Of a stretch of 64,000 nucleotides of DNA, positions 27,903 to 36,286 are shown piece by piece; position 1 is the first letter of the stretch; every line of letters begins with the position of its first letter. Source of the DNA: Micromonospora pisi. GTDB taxonomy: Bacteria > Actinomycetota > Actinomycetes > Mycobacteriales > Micromonosporaceae. The position numbers were made by a program, and so were the translations under genes. The DNA lies in assembly GCF_003633685.1 (NCBI RefSeq), contig NZ_RBKT01000001.1:4774001-4838000 (forward strand). Reading direction: 5' to 3'. The notes under the pieces are model-generated. The model did no database searches and had not been told where the DNA came from. It saw nothing but the letters and a program-made list of their open reading frames with translations.

Positions 27903-28613
27903 ATGAGCGAGCGCGACGAGCGGTGTGAGTTTGCTTTTGACGACGGCGCGTACGTGTTGGGTGCACTCGCCCCCTCCGAACGCGCCGCGTACGAGCGTCA
28001 CCTCGCCAACTGTCCGACCTGCCCGGCGGCGGTGGCCGAGGTCGCCGCCCTGCCGGGGCTGCTCGGCCGTCTCGACGTGGAGGGGCTGGCGCGGATCACC
28101 GGGCCGTCGCCGACCGTCGAGTCCCGGCTGCCGACCCTGATCGAGGCCGCGCGGTCGGTGCGGCGCCGGGAGCGGTCGGTGACCCGCTGGCGGTACGCCG
28201 GAGCGGCGCTCGCCGCCGCCTGCCTGGCGCTGGTGGTGGGGCTGGGCTCGGTCTGGCTCACCAACCCGGGAACACCGCCCCGGACCGACCTCCAGGTACG
28301 GATGGTCGCCATGCAGCCGGTCGCCGGGGCGGTGCCGGTCAGCGCCGAGATCGGGCTCAATGGCACGCAGTGGGGGACCGAGGTGACCATGCGGTGCGAG
28401 TACGGCGCCCGGACCGGCTACCAGAAGGCGTACACGTTCCGGCTGGTGGCGTACGGCCCGGACGGCGCGAGCGAGCAGGTGGGGTCGTGGCTGGCGGCCC
28501 CCGGCGACGAGGTCCACTTCACCGGGGCGACCCGGTTCTCCGGGGCGGAGCTGGTCCGGCTGGAGGTGCACCGGGTCGACGGGACTCCGCTGCTCGGTTA
28601 CGACGTGCGCTGA
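27903..28613 (+). CDS. Zinc-binding anti-sigma factor (RsiW/RskA-like)
   Basis: A 236-residue membrane protein encoded directly after the sigma factor. The N-terminal domain has HLANCPTC, the HxxxCxxC zinc anti-sigma signature (His33, Cys37, Cys40). A single helix spans about residues 99-118, and the outer domain of 115 residues resembles an RskA-type C-terminal domain. It should hold the sigma factor inactive at the membrane until a signal, often proteolysis or redox change, releases it. The trigger is unknown. Confidence 0.85.
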   Translation: MSERDERCEFAFDDGAYVLGALAPSERAAYERHLANCPTCPAAVAEVAALPGLLGRLDVEGLARITGPSPTVESRLPTLIEAARSVRRRERSVTRWRYAGAALAAACLALVVGLGSVWLTNPGTPPRTDLQVRMVAMQPVAGAVPVSAEIGLNGTQWGTEVTMRCEYGARTGYQKAYTFRLVAYGPDGASEQVGSWLAAPGDEVHFTGATRFSGAELVRLEVHRVDGTPLLGYDVR

Positions 28614-28700
28614 CGTCGACCCCCGGGTCGCCTCATGCAGCGCCAGGCGGTGCCGCTGGTCAAGGCGCCCGGTCGCCGCGCACCGGGCTGACGCGGGAGG

Positions 28701-29621
28701 CTAGACCGGCTCGGTCACCGCGACGGCGTGGACGGTGGCGCGGGCGGACCGGCGGGCGTGCCGGATCGCGTCGGCGGTGAAGACGATCAGGGCCAGCCAG
28801 ACCAGGGCGAAGCCGGCCAGCCGGGCCGGCGGCATCGGCTCGTGGAAGATCAGCACGCCGAGGACGAGTTGCAGGCTGGGCGTGAGGTACTGCAGCATGC
28901 CGAGGCTGGTCAGCGGCAGCCGGTTGGCCGCACCGGCGAAGAGCAGCAACGGGATCGCGGTGGCGGCGCCGGCCAGCACCAGCAGGGTGGTGTGGGTGGC
29001 CGAGCCGTGGCCGAAGCTCAACTCGGAGTGCCAGGTCAGCCAGGCGAGGTAGCCCAGCGCGGGGAGTGCGAGCAGCGCCGACTCGACGAAGAGCCCCTCG
29101 GTGGCGGGCAGCCCGAGCCGCTTCTTCAGCAGGCCGTACCCGCCGAAGCTCAGTGCCAGGGTGAGCGCGATGTACGGCGGCTGGCCGTAGTCGATGGCGA
29201 TGACCACAACGGCCAGGCCACCGATGCCGAGCGCGGTCCACTGCGTCGCGCGGAGCCGTTCGCGTAGCACGGTGACGCCGAGCAGCACCACGACGAGTGG
29301 GTTGATGAAGTAGCCGAGGGCGGTCTCCACCACCCGGTTGGCGTTGACCCCGTAGATGTAGACGCCCCAGTTCACCCCGATCAGCACGGCCGCGGTGGCG
29401 ATGCCGGTCAACAGCCGGGGCTGGCGGACCAGCGCGCGCAGGAACGCCCAGTGCCGGGTGGCGGCGAGGATCAGCGCGACGAACGCCACCGACCAGATCA
29501 CCCGGTGGGCGAGGATCTCCACCGCGCCGGTGGGCCGGAGCAGCTTGATGTAGAGCGGGAAGAAACCCCAGAGGACGTACGCGCCGAGTCCGTAGAGATA
29601 TCCCAGGCGGAGCTGGTTCAC
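28701..29621 (-). CDS. rarD: RarD-type EamA-family transporter
   Basis: A 306-residue membrane protein with ten hydrophobic helices in two EamA repeats. The N-terminus GAYVLWGFFPLYIKLL and NWGVYIYGVN are typical of RarD. Substrate is unknown. The GTG start at 29621 lies four bases after the GNAT gene on the same strand and has no SD. TACGGT (29628-29633) lies six bases before it, so a leaderless transcript is possible besides coupling to the upstream gene. Confidence 0.85.
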   Translation of the reverse strand: MNQLRLGYLYGLGAYVLWGFFPLYIKLLRPTGAVEILAHRVIWSVAFVALILAATRHWAFLRALVRQPRLLTGIATAAVLIGVNWGVYIYGVNANRVVETALGYFINPLVVVLLGVTVLRERLRATQWTALGIGGLAVVVIAIDYGQPPYIALTLALSFGGYGLLKKRLGLPATEGLFVESALLALPALGYLAWLTWHSELSFGHGSATHTTLLVLAGAATAIPLLLFAGAANRLPLTSLGMLQYLTPSLQLVLGVLIFHEPMPPARLAGFALVWLALIVFTADAIRHARRSARATVHAVAVTEPV

Positions 29622-29625
29622 TTCG

Positions 29626-30117
29626 CTACCGTAAGGGGCGGAGCCGGTTGGGTTCCTTATCGGTGACCGGCGTCACCCACGGTTGTGGACGCATCAGCTC
29701 CATCAGGTTCTGCGGCTTCGCCAGGGAGGTGAAGCCGACCTGCGCATAGACCCCGTGGGCGTCGTCGGTGGCGAGCAGCATCCGGTACACGCCGAGTTCG
29801 GTCACCGCGTCCCGGGCGGTCGCGGCCAGCCAGCCCCCGAGTCCCCGTCCCCGCTCGGCCGGGTCCACGAAGACATCGGAGAGCCAGGCGACGGTCGCCC
29901 GGTCGGTCACCACCCGGGCGAACGCGACCTGGATCCCGTCGCCCGGCCGGTACACCCCGAACACCATCGAGTTGGCGATCGCGCGGGCCGTCACCTCGTA
30001 CGGGCGGTCACGCGCCCAGTAGGCCTCGGTCGACAACCAGCGGTGCACCCGGTCGACGTCGATCCGGTCGGGGTCGGTGCAGAGTTCGTAACCGTCAGTA
30101 CGGGTGAGCGTCAACAC
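29626..30117 (-). CDS. GNAT-family N-acetyltransferase
   Basis: A 163-residue acetyltransferase. The acetyl-CoA loop is visible as VDPAERGRGLGGWL after the strand VAWLSDVFV. The GTG start at 30117 has no SD, but TACGGT (30124-30129) lies six bases upstream, the leaderless spacing. Substrate cannot be inferred. It appears to form an operon with rarD. Confidence 0.8.
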   Translation of the reverse strand: MLTLTRTDGYELCTDPDRIDVDRVHRWLSTEAYWARDRPYEVTARAIANSMVFGVYRPGDGIQVAFARVVTDRATVAWLSDVFVDPAERGRGLGGWLAATARDAVTELGVYRMLLATDDAHGVYAQVGFTSLAKPQNLMELMRPQPWVTPVTDKEPNRLRPLR

Positions 30118-30174
30118 CGGGCGACCGTAGTCCCGCCCCCCGCCCCCCGCGCCAGTCCAATTCCCGAACTCTGG

Positions 30175-30561
30175 TCAGTCGCGGTTGGTGACCATGCCGA
30201 GCACCCAGGTGACCACGCTGACGAAGAGCGCCCCGAGTACGGCGGCCGGCCAGAAGCCGTCCACCGCGAACGGCAGCTCCAACTGACCGGCGATCCAGCT
30301 GGTCAACAGGAAGAGCAGCCCGTTCACCACGATCGCGATCAGACCGAGGGTGAGCAGGTAGAAGCCGCAGCCGAGGGTCTTGATGACGGGCTGGAGCACC
30401 CCGTTCACAACCCCGAAGATCACCGCCACCAGGAGCAGGGTGAGTACCGCCTCGCCGATCGAGTCCGTACCCAGGGTGATGCCGGGGATGACGAGTGTCG
30501 CCAGCCAGAACGCGAGCGCGGTGGTGGCGAGCCGCAGCAGCAGGCCGGTCAGGAAATTCAT
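30175..30561 (-). CDS. Four-helix membrane protein (phage-holin-family-like, Pfam 04020 type)
   Basis: A 128-residue protein with four hydrophobic helices. The segments LVIPGITLG and VVNGVLQPVIKTLG match the 'phage holin family / mycobacterial 4 TMS' group of small membrane proteins. Despite the family name nothing here is phage-like and the function is unknown. ATG 30561 has no clear SD. Confidence 0.75.
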   Translation of the reverse strand: MNFLTGLLLRLATTALAFWLATLVIPGITLGTDSIGEAVLTLLLVAVIFGVVNGVLQPVIKTLGCGFYLLTLGLIAIVVNGLLFLLTSWIAGQLELPFAVDGFWPAAVLGALFVSVVTWVLGMVTNRD

Positions 30562-30633
30562 GCCGGGGATCGTGCCACGGCACGCCCGGCAGCGCTGTCC
30601 CGGGACCTGCTCGTGCCCGGCCGGCGGGGCCGG

Positions 30634-32493
30634 TCAGCTCCGGGTCGGCGGGCCGATCAACTGGACCTCGATCGGGGTCGCGGAGAGCAGCGCCCAGCGC
30701 AGCACCCGACGATTCACCACGCCGACCATGTCGCCCCGGATCCGGGTCAGCCACTCTGCCGAGTCACCGAGTCCGAGCGCCACCCCGGCCAGCGCCGCCT
30801 CGTCGGCCCGCAGCGGTTGCAGGATCACCAGGTCGGCCCGGGAGACCGCGTCCGTGTCCGCCGGGGTCAGCCCGTCCCGAACCACCAGGCTCGCCTGCCA
30901 GCCCGGACCTGGCTGGGCCTCCGCGCCGACCGGCCCGACGTCCACCACGACCAGCAGCGGGTGCAGCGGGGTGCCGGGCGGACCGCCGACCTGACGGCCG
31001 GGCGGAATGAGCGGAATGGTCTCGCCCGGTGCGCTCACCGCCCGGACGAACGGTTCCCAGACCCGGGGCCGGGCGGTCTGCACCACCACCCGGGCGCCGA
31101 GGGCCATCGCCCGCAGCGCCACCAGTTGCGCGGCGGCGACCCCGCCGATCAGCAGCACCCGGGTCGGCTCGGCGCGGAAGAGCCGGACGGTGACCGCCGC
31201 CCCGTGCCGGTTCGCGCCGATCATCAGACCGGCCGTGCCGAAGGGGAGGTCGAGCAGGTCCACCATGGCCGACGCCGACCGCTGGGCGAGTGCGGCGGAG
31301 GGCGTACCGACCGGCAGCGTGGCCGCGAGGCCGTCCAACTGCTCCCCGTCGAGCCGCCGCCCGGTCGCGTTCTCGGCGGCGAGCAGCCGACGTAGGGCCT
31401 GGGTGGTGGCGGAGAGTCCGGCCGCGTTCTCGGCCGCCACCCGTACGGTGAGGTCCACCGGCACCGGGTCGCCGGCCGCGCCGCGCGGACCGGCGGCGAG
31501 CGACACCGTGGTCGCGGTGGCCGGTAATGCGAGCAGCCGGGGCACCAGCCGTCGGGCCGTCTCCGATTTCGGGTCGGGCCAGCGGCGCAGCCGGAAGGTC
31601 GTCTGCAGCAGGCCGCCCAACCGCACCGCCTGCCAGCTTTCCTGGGCCGGTTGCGCGCCGTCGTGGTGGGCCAACTCCGCGAGTACGCCGAGCGCGGCGC
31701 GTTCGCCCAGCGGACGCGCCGGCACCGGGGCGAGCCGCCGGCGAACCTTCCGGACGGTGCTGGAGAGCGCCCGCCGCAGGTCCACCTCGGACCAGCCCTC
31801 GGTGCGCACCACCCGGACCGCCAGCAGGGCCCGCTCGTGCCCGAGGAGCCGCCCGTCGGTGAGCTGCCGGTACGAGGTGGCGGGGGTGCCGCCACCGGCG
31901 CGCAGGGTCGGCGCGGGCGCACCGGCGAGGACGAGTTGGATCCGGACCGGCGGGGTCTGGGCGCCGGTCGCCGGCAGCAGGCTCGCCGGGCTCGGCAGTG
32001 ACTGCGCGGTGTCGGCGAGTAGTCCGGTCGGGTCCCCGAGTTCGAGGACGGCGGTCAACCCGTACCCGTCGCTGATCACCGCGGCGGCGTCGCCGGCCAG
32101 GTCGACCGAGAGCACGCCCGCGCCGGGGGCGAGCAGGTCGAGCAGGGCGGCCGGGTCGGCGTTCGGGGCGAGGGCGCGCCGACGGAGCAGGTAGCGCGTG
32201 CCGACCGCGATCCATTCGAAGAGCCAGCGGCGGCGCAGCCGGAGCCAGGCGGTGAGCACCAGTACGGCGGCGCCGAGTCCGGCGGCGGTCAGCACCAGCG
32301 GCCCGTGTCCGGCGGCGGCCAGCAGCAGCGCCACCGCGCTCTGGGCGGCCACGATCTGCCCGGCGCGCTGACCGAGCGAGGTGCGGCGGACCGGGCCGAC
32401 GGCGGTGGCGCGTCCGGCGCCCGGGTCGCCGTCCGGACCGGTCCAGCTCGACTCGCCGGTTCGGGCCAGGTCACCCGCCACACTCACCGTCAC
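30634..32493 (-). CDS. eccE: Type VII secretion protein EccE
   Basis: A 619-residue protein with two membrane helices near residues 45-80 followed by a large soluble domain beginning around WLFEWIAVGTRYLLRRR. This layout and the location beside EccB, WXG100 and mycosin genes identify it as EccE, the peripheral subunit of the ESX membrane complex. Start is uncertain: GTG 32493, 32487 and 32481 are in frame. It is divergent from eccB, and the 97 bases between them must hold both promoters (a TATCGT element lies near 32557 for eccB). Confidence 0.85.
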   Translation of the reverse strand: MTVSVAGDLARTGESSWTGPDGDPGAGRATAVGPVRRTSLGQRAGQIVAAQSAVALLLAAAGHGPLVLTAAGLGAAVLVLTAWLRLRRRWLFEWIAVGTRYLLRRRALAPNADPAALLDLLAPGAGVLSVDLAGDAAAVISDGYGLTAVLELGDPTGLLADTAQSLPSPASLLPATGAQTPPVRIQLVLAGAPAPTLRAGGGTPATSYRQLTDGRLLGHERALLAVRVVRTEGWSEVDLRRALSSTVRKVRRRLAPVPARPLGERAALGVLAELAHHDGAQPAQESWQAVRLGGLLQTTFRLRRWPDPKSETARRLVPRLLALPATATTVSLAAGPRGAAGDPVPVDLTVRVAAENAAGLSATTQALRRLLAAENATGRRLDGEQLDGLAATLPVGTPSAALAQRSASAMVDLLDLPFGTAGLMIGANRHGAAVTVRLFRAEPTRVLLIGGVAAAQLVALRAMALGARVVVQTARPRVWEPFVRAVSAPGETIPLIPPGRQVGGPPGTPLHPLLVVVDVGPVGAEAQPGPGWQASLVVRDGLTPADTDAVSRADLVILQPLRADEAALAGVALGLGDSAEWLTRIRGDMVGVVNRRVLRWALLSATPIEVQLIGPPTRS

Positions 32494-32590
32494 CGCGATA
32501 GCCTCCCGTGCATGGACCGCCCCCGGGCGTCCCCCCGAGACTCGCCGAGGGGCCTATCGTATGGGCCGGACACACCGGGGAGGGGCCCGC

Positions 32591-33985
32591 ATGCCGTCTC
32601 GGCAGGACCAGTTGCACTCTTACCAGTTCATGGTCCAACGTGTCGTGGCCGCGCTGGTGATGCGGGAGACCGACCCGGCGCAGTCGCCGTTCCGACGGGC
32701 GGCCGGGGCGACCCTGGCCAGCGTCCTGATCGCGGCGATCGCGCTCGGCGGGGTCGGGGTCTACGGTGCGATCGTGGGCGGTGGCGGCAAGAGCTGGCGC
32801 GACCCGAACGCGGTGATCGTGGAGAAGGAGTCCGGTGCCCGTTACGTCTTCCGTGACGAGAAGCTGCACCTGGTGCTCAACTACGCGTCCGCGCTGCTGA
32901 TCGTCGGTGGCGCGCAGCCGAAGACGGTGCTGGTGTCGCGCAAGTCGATCGACGGGGTGCCGCGCGGCAACACGCTCGGCATCAGCGGCGCCCCCGACTC
33001 GCTCCCGGCGGCGAACCGGTTGTCGACGGCGCCGTGGACGGTCTGCTCGACCGTGCTCACCGTGGACGGTACGGCGGCGCCGCGTTCGGTGCTGCTGGTC
33101 GGCGCCGAGGTCGGCGGCGGTACGCCGCTCGGCGACCGCGCGGCGCTGGTCCGGCATCCGGGCGGCGGGCTGTACCTGGTCTGGCACAACCGCCGGCACC
33201 TGATCCGGGACCCGGACCTGGTGCTGTCGGCGCTCACCTGGAACAGCGAACGGCCGACGCCGGTCGCTCCGGCGCTGCTGAACGCGCTGCCTGCCGGAGC
33301 CGACCTGGGGCGGGTGCCGATGGCGGACCAGGGCAAGCGGTCGGTGAAGGTGGAGGGTGCCCGGATCGGTGAGGTGTTCGTGGTGGAGAGCCAGGGTGGC
33401 GGCCGGCAGTACGCGGTGGCCAAGCGGGATGGCCTGGCCGGGATCACCCAGGTGCAGGCCGACCTGCTGCTGACCGCCGTCGGGCAGGATGATCCGACGC
33501 CGATGTCCCAGGGCGAGTACGCCCGGGTGGCGAAGGTGGACCCGCTGGACTCCGAGGATCCCGGTGCGCCCCCGGCGAACCGGCCGGAGCTGGTCCCGGC
33601 CGAGGACGGCGGGATCTGCGGCGAGGTACGTGACGACGGCGGTGTGCACCAGGTGACGACCGGATCGAAACTTCCGGATCTCACCGACGCGGCGCGGACC
33701 GCGGCCCGGTCCGCGCAGGGTGCGGCGCTCGCCGACCACATTCTGGTGGAGCCGGGTCGGGGTGCGGTGGTGGAGGCCGCCGCGGCGCCGGGGTTGGGTG
33801 GTGGGGCGATCTCGGTCATCACCGACCAGGGCCGGCGGCACGCGGTGACGAGCGCCGACGTGCTCGCGATGCTCGGCTACGGCAACGCCAAACCGCTTCG
33901 TCTGCCGGCCAGTCTGGTCGCCCTGGTGCCGGCCGGCGAGGCACTCGACCCGGCCGCTGCCCGCGCGCCGGCCACTCAGGACTGA
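32591..33985 (+). CDS. eccB: Type VII secretion protein EccB
   Basis: A 464-residue protein. The N-terminus PSRQDQLHSYQFMVQRVVAA is the EccB signature, followed by one membrane helix (about residues 43-63) and a large extracytoplasmic repeat domain. In mycobacteria EccB forms the periplasmic part of the ESX core complex. Length is typical. The start at 32591 follows GGGGAGGGG; an in-frame ATG 210 bases upstream lies in the eccE coding region. Confidence 0.9.
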   Translation: MPSRQDQLHSYQFMVQRVVAALVMRETDPAQSPFRRAAGATLASVLIAAIALGGVGVYGAIVGGGGKSWRDPNAVIVEKESGARYVFRDEKLHLVLNYASALLIVGGAQPKTVLVSRKSIDGVPRGNTLGISGAPDSLPAANRLSTAPWTVCSTVLTVDGTAAPRSVLLVGAEVGGGTPLGDRAALVRHPGGGLYLVWHNRRHLIRDPDLVLSALTWNSERPTPVAPALLNALPAGADLGRVPMADQGKRSVKVEGARIGEVFVVESQGGGRQYAVAKRDGLAGITQVQADLLLTAVGQDDPTPMSQGEYARVAKVDPLDSEDPGAPPANRPELVPAEDGGICGEVRDDGGVHQVTTGSKLPDLTDAARTAARSAQGAALADHILVEPGRGAVVEAAAAPGLGGGAISVITDQGRRHAVTSADVLAMLGYGNAKPLRLPASLVALVPAGEALDPAAARAPATQD

Positions 33986-34005
33986 GCGGCCCGTCAGGGC
34001 GACAG

Positions 34006-34014
34006 TTATCCACA
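34006..34014 (+). promoter_or_regulatory. Single DnaA box TTATCCACA
   Basis: A perfect DnaA box in the gap between eccB and the first WXG100 gene. One isolated box is not an origin; it may be chance or a titration/regulatory site. The rest of the 181-base gap shows nothing else I can name. Confidence 0.35.
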
Positions 34015-34166
34015 GGGCGCGGTCAGGGGCTACCGGGCATGGGCTCGGCCCGCTACGGTCAGCGACGGAGTTCGCCGTACGGCGTGCCTGTCGGGCCGGC
34101 CGGGGAACGAAATACCAGCGCGGCGTCCACTGTGGTCGCCGTGGGCGCGACGATCGAGGGAGCGGG

Positions 34167-34496
34167 GTGACGTCCGGGGTGTCCCAGACGCAGGCAGAAG
34201 CCGCGGTGATGCAACAGACCGCGAAGAAGTTCGAAGATGTGGACCAGTCGCTGCAGTCGATGCTCAACAGCCTGATGAACGAGCTGGAAGGGCTCCAGCA
34301 GGCGTGGCGTGGCGCGGGCGGTCGCTCGTTCGAGCAGGTCAAGCAGCAGTGGGCGGCCGACCAGGCGAAGCTGGGGCGGGCGCTGCGCGAGACGGCGGGT
34401 GCGATCCGCACCTCCGGCCAGCAGTACGACGCGTCGGACAGCGAGGCGGCCAGTCGGGTCGCCAACACCAACCGCGGCATCCAGCTGCCGCTCTGA
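34167..34496 (+). CDS. WXG100 type VII secretion substrate (CFP-10-like)
   Basis: A 109-residue helical-hairpin protein with WRG at the turn (QQAWRGAGGRSFEQV) and the ESX export signal form YxxxD/E as YDASD near the C-terminus. Such proteins are secreted as dimers with a second WXG100 protein, here encoded 22 bases downstream. The start is GTG 34167 after GGGAGCGGG. Confidence 0.9.
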   Translation: MTSGVSQTQAEAAVMQQTAKKFEDVDQSLQSMLNSLMNELEGLQQAWRGAGGRSFEQVKQQWAADQAKLGRALRETAGAIRTSGQQYDASDSEAASRVANTNRGIQLPL

Positions 34497-34518
34497 TTCC
34501 CGGGGGAGGATCCAACCG

Positions 34519-34812
34519 ATGAACGATGGCGTGCTTGTCGTCAGTTTCACCGCGTTGCAGCAGGCCAGCGCGGACATCCAGCGGGCGCTGAACACGCTCG
34601 ACTCGCAGCTCGGTCAGCTCGAGCGCGACGCGGCTCCGCTGGTCGCCACCTGGTCCGGTGAGGCGAAGGAGGCGTACGAGCAGCGGCAGGCGAGCTGGCG
34701 TTCGGCCTCGCTCGACCTGAAGAACATGCTCCGTGACATCAAGGTCGCCGTGGACGATTCCGCGGCCGACTACCAGAACACCGAGAAGCGGAACACCAGC
34801 CTGTTCCAGTGA
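34519..34812 (+). CDS. WXG100 type VII secretion substrate (ESAT-6-like)
   Basis: A 97-residue helical-hairpin protein with WSG at the turn (VATWSGEAKEAYEQR) and YQNTE, a YxxxE export motif, near the end. It follows the first WXG100 gene closely and should be its secretion partner. ATG 34519 follows GGGGGAGGA. It is convergent with the mycosin gene; a 9-bp hairpin (34893-34914) overlaps the mycosin stop. Confidence 0.92.
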   Translation: MNDGVLVVSFTALQQASADIQRALNTLDSQLGQLERDAAPLVATWSGEAKEAYEQRQASWRSASLDLKNMLRDIKVAVDDSAADYQNTEKRNTSLFQ

Positions 34813-34903
34813 CACCGCACCCGCCGAAGGCGCTGCCGGCCGCTCACAGCCGGTAGGCCGGCGGGAGAGGGAACAGACTGGTTTGGCGGTCCGGCCGGCG
34901 TCG

Positions 34904-36133
34904 CTACGCCGGCCCGGCCGGCTGCCAACCGCGCCGGGCGCCCCGGGGCAGCACCACCGCCAGGAACAGCGCCAGCGCGGCCAACCCACCGGCCACCCCG
35001 GCCAGCCAGAGCGCGCGAACGCCTGCCTGCTCGCGCCGGTGCTGCCGGGCTACCGCCACCGGATCCGCCTGGTCGGCCGGGAGCGCCGCCGCCGTCGGAG
35101 CCGCACCGGCGGGCCGGGTGTCGGTCAGTGCCCGGTACGGGTTGAGCACCCCGCTGCCGTACGCGTCGCTGCGCCCGCCGTCCGGGGCCGGATCGGCGCT
35201 CGCCACGATCCGGGCGACCACCTCGGCGGCGGGCAGTTTCGGCTGGTACTGCCGGAGCAGGGCGGCGGTGGCCGCTACGAAGGGTGCCGCGTAACTGGTG
35301 CCGTCGTTTCGGCTGTGTCCCGGACCGGCGGTGGCGGCCAGCACCCCGACCCCGGGGGCGACCAGGTCCACCCACGGCCCGGTCTGGGAGAACGAGGCAT
35401 GTACGCCGTTCTCGTCGACCGCCCCCACGCCGAGCACCCCGTCGTAGGAGGCGGGGTAGGGGCGCGGGTTTCCGGTGGTGTAGCGGTTGCCGACCGCGGC
35501 GACCACCACCACGTTTCGTGCGATCGCGTACTCGATCGCGGTCCGGACCGCCCGGTTGTCCTCGTACAGCACGACGGAGAGGTTGAGTACGTCCGCGTCG
35601 TGGTCGACCGCCCAGCGGATGGCCTGGGCGAAGCCCGCCTCGCTGACCGTCCGGCCCTGCTGCTCCCCGCCGATGTCCTGCTGCTCGCTGATCCGTACCG
35701 GCATGATCTTCGCCTCCGGGGCGAGTCCGTGGAACCGGACGCCGTCGCGTGCGCTCGCCGCGATGATGCTCGCGACGGCGGTGCCGTGGTAGACGCAGTC
35801 GTCGGTTCCGTCGCCGCCCGGGTCGAGCAGATCGGTCCCGTCGGTGACCCGCCCGCGCAGTTGGGGATGCTTCTCGTCGACCCCGGAGTCGATCACCGCC
35901 ACGGTGATGCCCGCGCCCGTGGCGAGCGGCGCGAGCCGGTCCGGCTGGTAGCGGCGCTGGGCCCACGGTTCCTCGGCGACGAACTTCCCCGGTGTGGCCC
36001 GGGTGGTGCAGTCCAGGGCGACACGCCGTGCGGCGCCCGCCGGTGCGGGTGCCGCCCCGGCCGGTCCGGCGGGCAGCACGAGCACCGCCAGCACGACATG
36101 GGTGAGGGCGAGACCTAATCTCCGGCCCGGCAT
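34904..36133 (-). CDS. mycP: Type VII secretion-associated serine protease (mycosin)
   Basis: A 409-residue subtilisin-like protease with a signal peptide (about residues 1-27) and a C-terminal membrane helix (about 377-397). The catalytic triad is visible: Asp82 in VIDSGVD, His116 in HGTAVAS and Ser280 in GTSYAAP, with the oxyanion Asn216 in AVGN. The protein should act outside the membrane on ESX components or substrates. It is divergent from the SseB-domain gene. Confidence 0.93.
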   Translation of the reverse strand: MPGRRLGLALTHVVLAVLVLPAGPAGAAPAPAGAARRVALDCTTRATPGKFVAEEPWAQRRYQPDRLAPLATGAGITVAVIDSGVDEKHPQLRGRVTDGTDLLDPGGDGTDDCVYHGTAVASIIAASARDGVRFHGLAPEAKIMPVRISEQQDIGGEQQGRTVSEAGFAQAIRWAVDHDADVLNLSVVLYEDNRAVRTAIEYAIARNVVVVAAVGNRYTTGNPRPYPASYDGVLGVGAVDENGVHASFSQTGPWVDLVAPGVGVLAATAGPGHSRNDGTSYAAPFVAATAALLRQYQPKLPAAEVVARIVASADPAPDGGRSDAYGSGVLNPYRALTDTRPAGAAPTAAALPADQADPVAVARQHRREQAGVRALWLAGVAGGLAALALFLAVVLPRGARRGWQPAGPA

Positions 36134-36230
36134 CGTCCGCCTCCGAAAGTGTGTCGGGTTCGCGACCGGATGTTATCCGTGTGGTATCGGCCACGGCACC
36201 CACCGCCGGGCTGACATCGTGATCTCGTGC

Positions 36231-36245
36231 CAACCTTGTAGGTTG
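36231..36245. promoter_or_regulatory. Operator-like palindrome CAACCTTGTAGGTTG
   Basis: Six-base arms around TGT in the 153-base divergent promoter region between mycP and the SseB-domain gene. The regulator is unknown. Confidence 0.35.
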
Positions 36246-36286
36246 TACGCGGTACCTGTGGCCTCTTCGTGGAAAGGAAGGTGGCC

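Noticed and set aside
30175-30561. Prophage remnant suggested by the holin-family name
   Set aside because: No phage genes nearby; this family is a common chromosomal four-helix membrane protein.
29683-31395. 570-codon plus-strand frame across the GNAT, holin-like and eccE genes
   Set aside because: Crosses three supported minus-strand genes and has no motif.
34006-34014. Replication origin at the DnaA box
   Set aside because: A single box, no AT-rich unwinding region and none of the dnaA/dnaN genes nearby.
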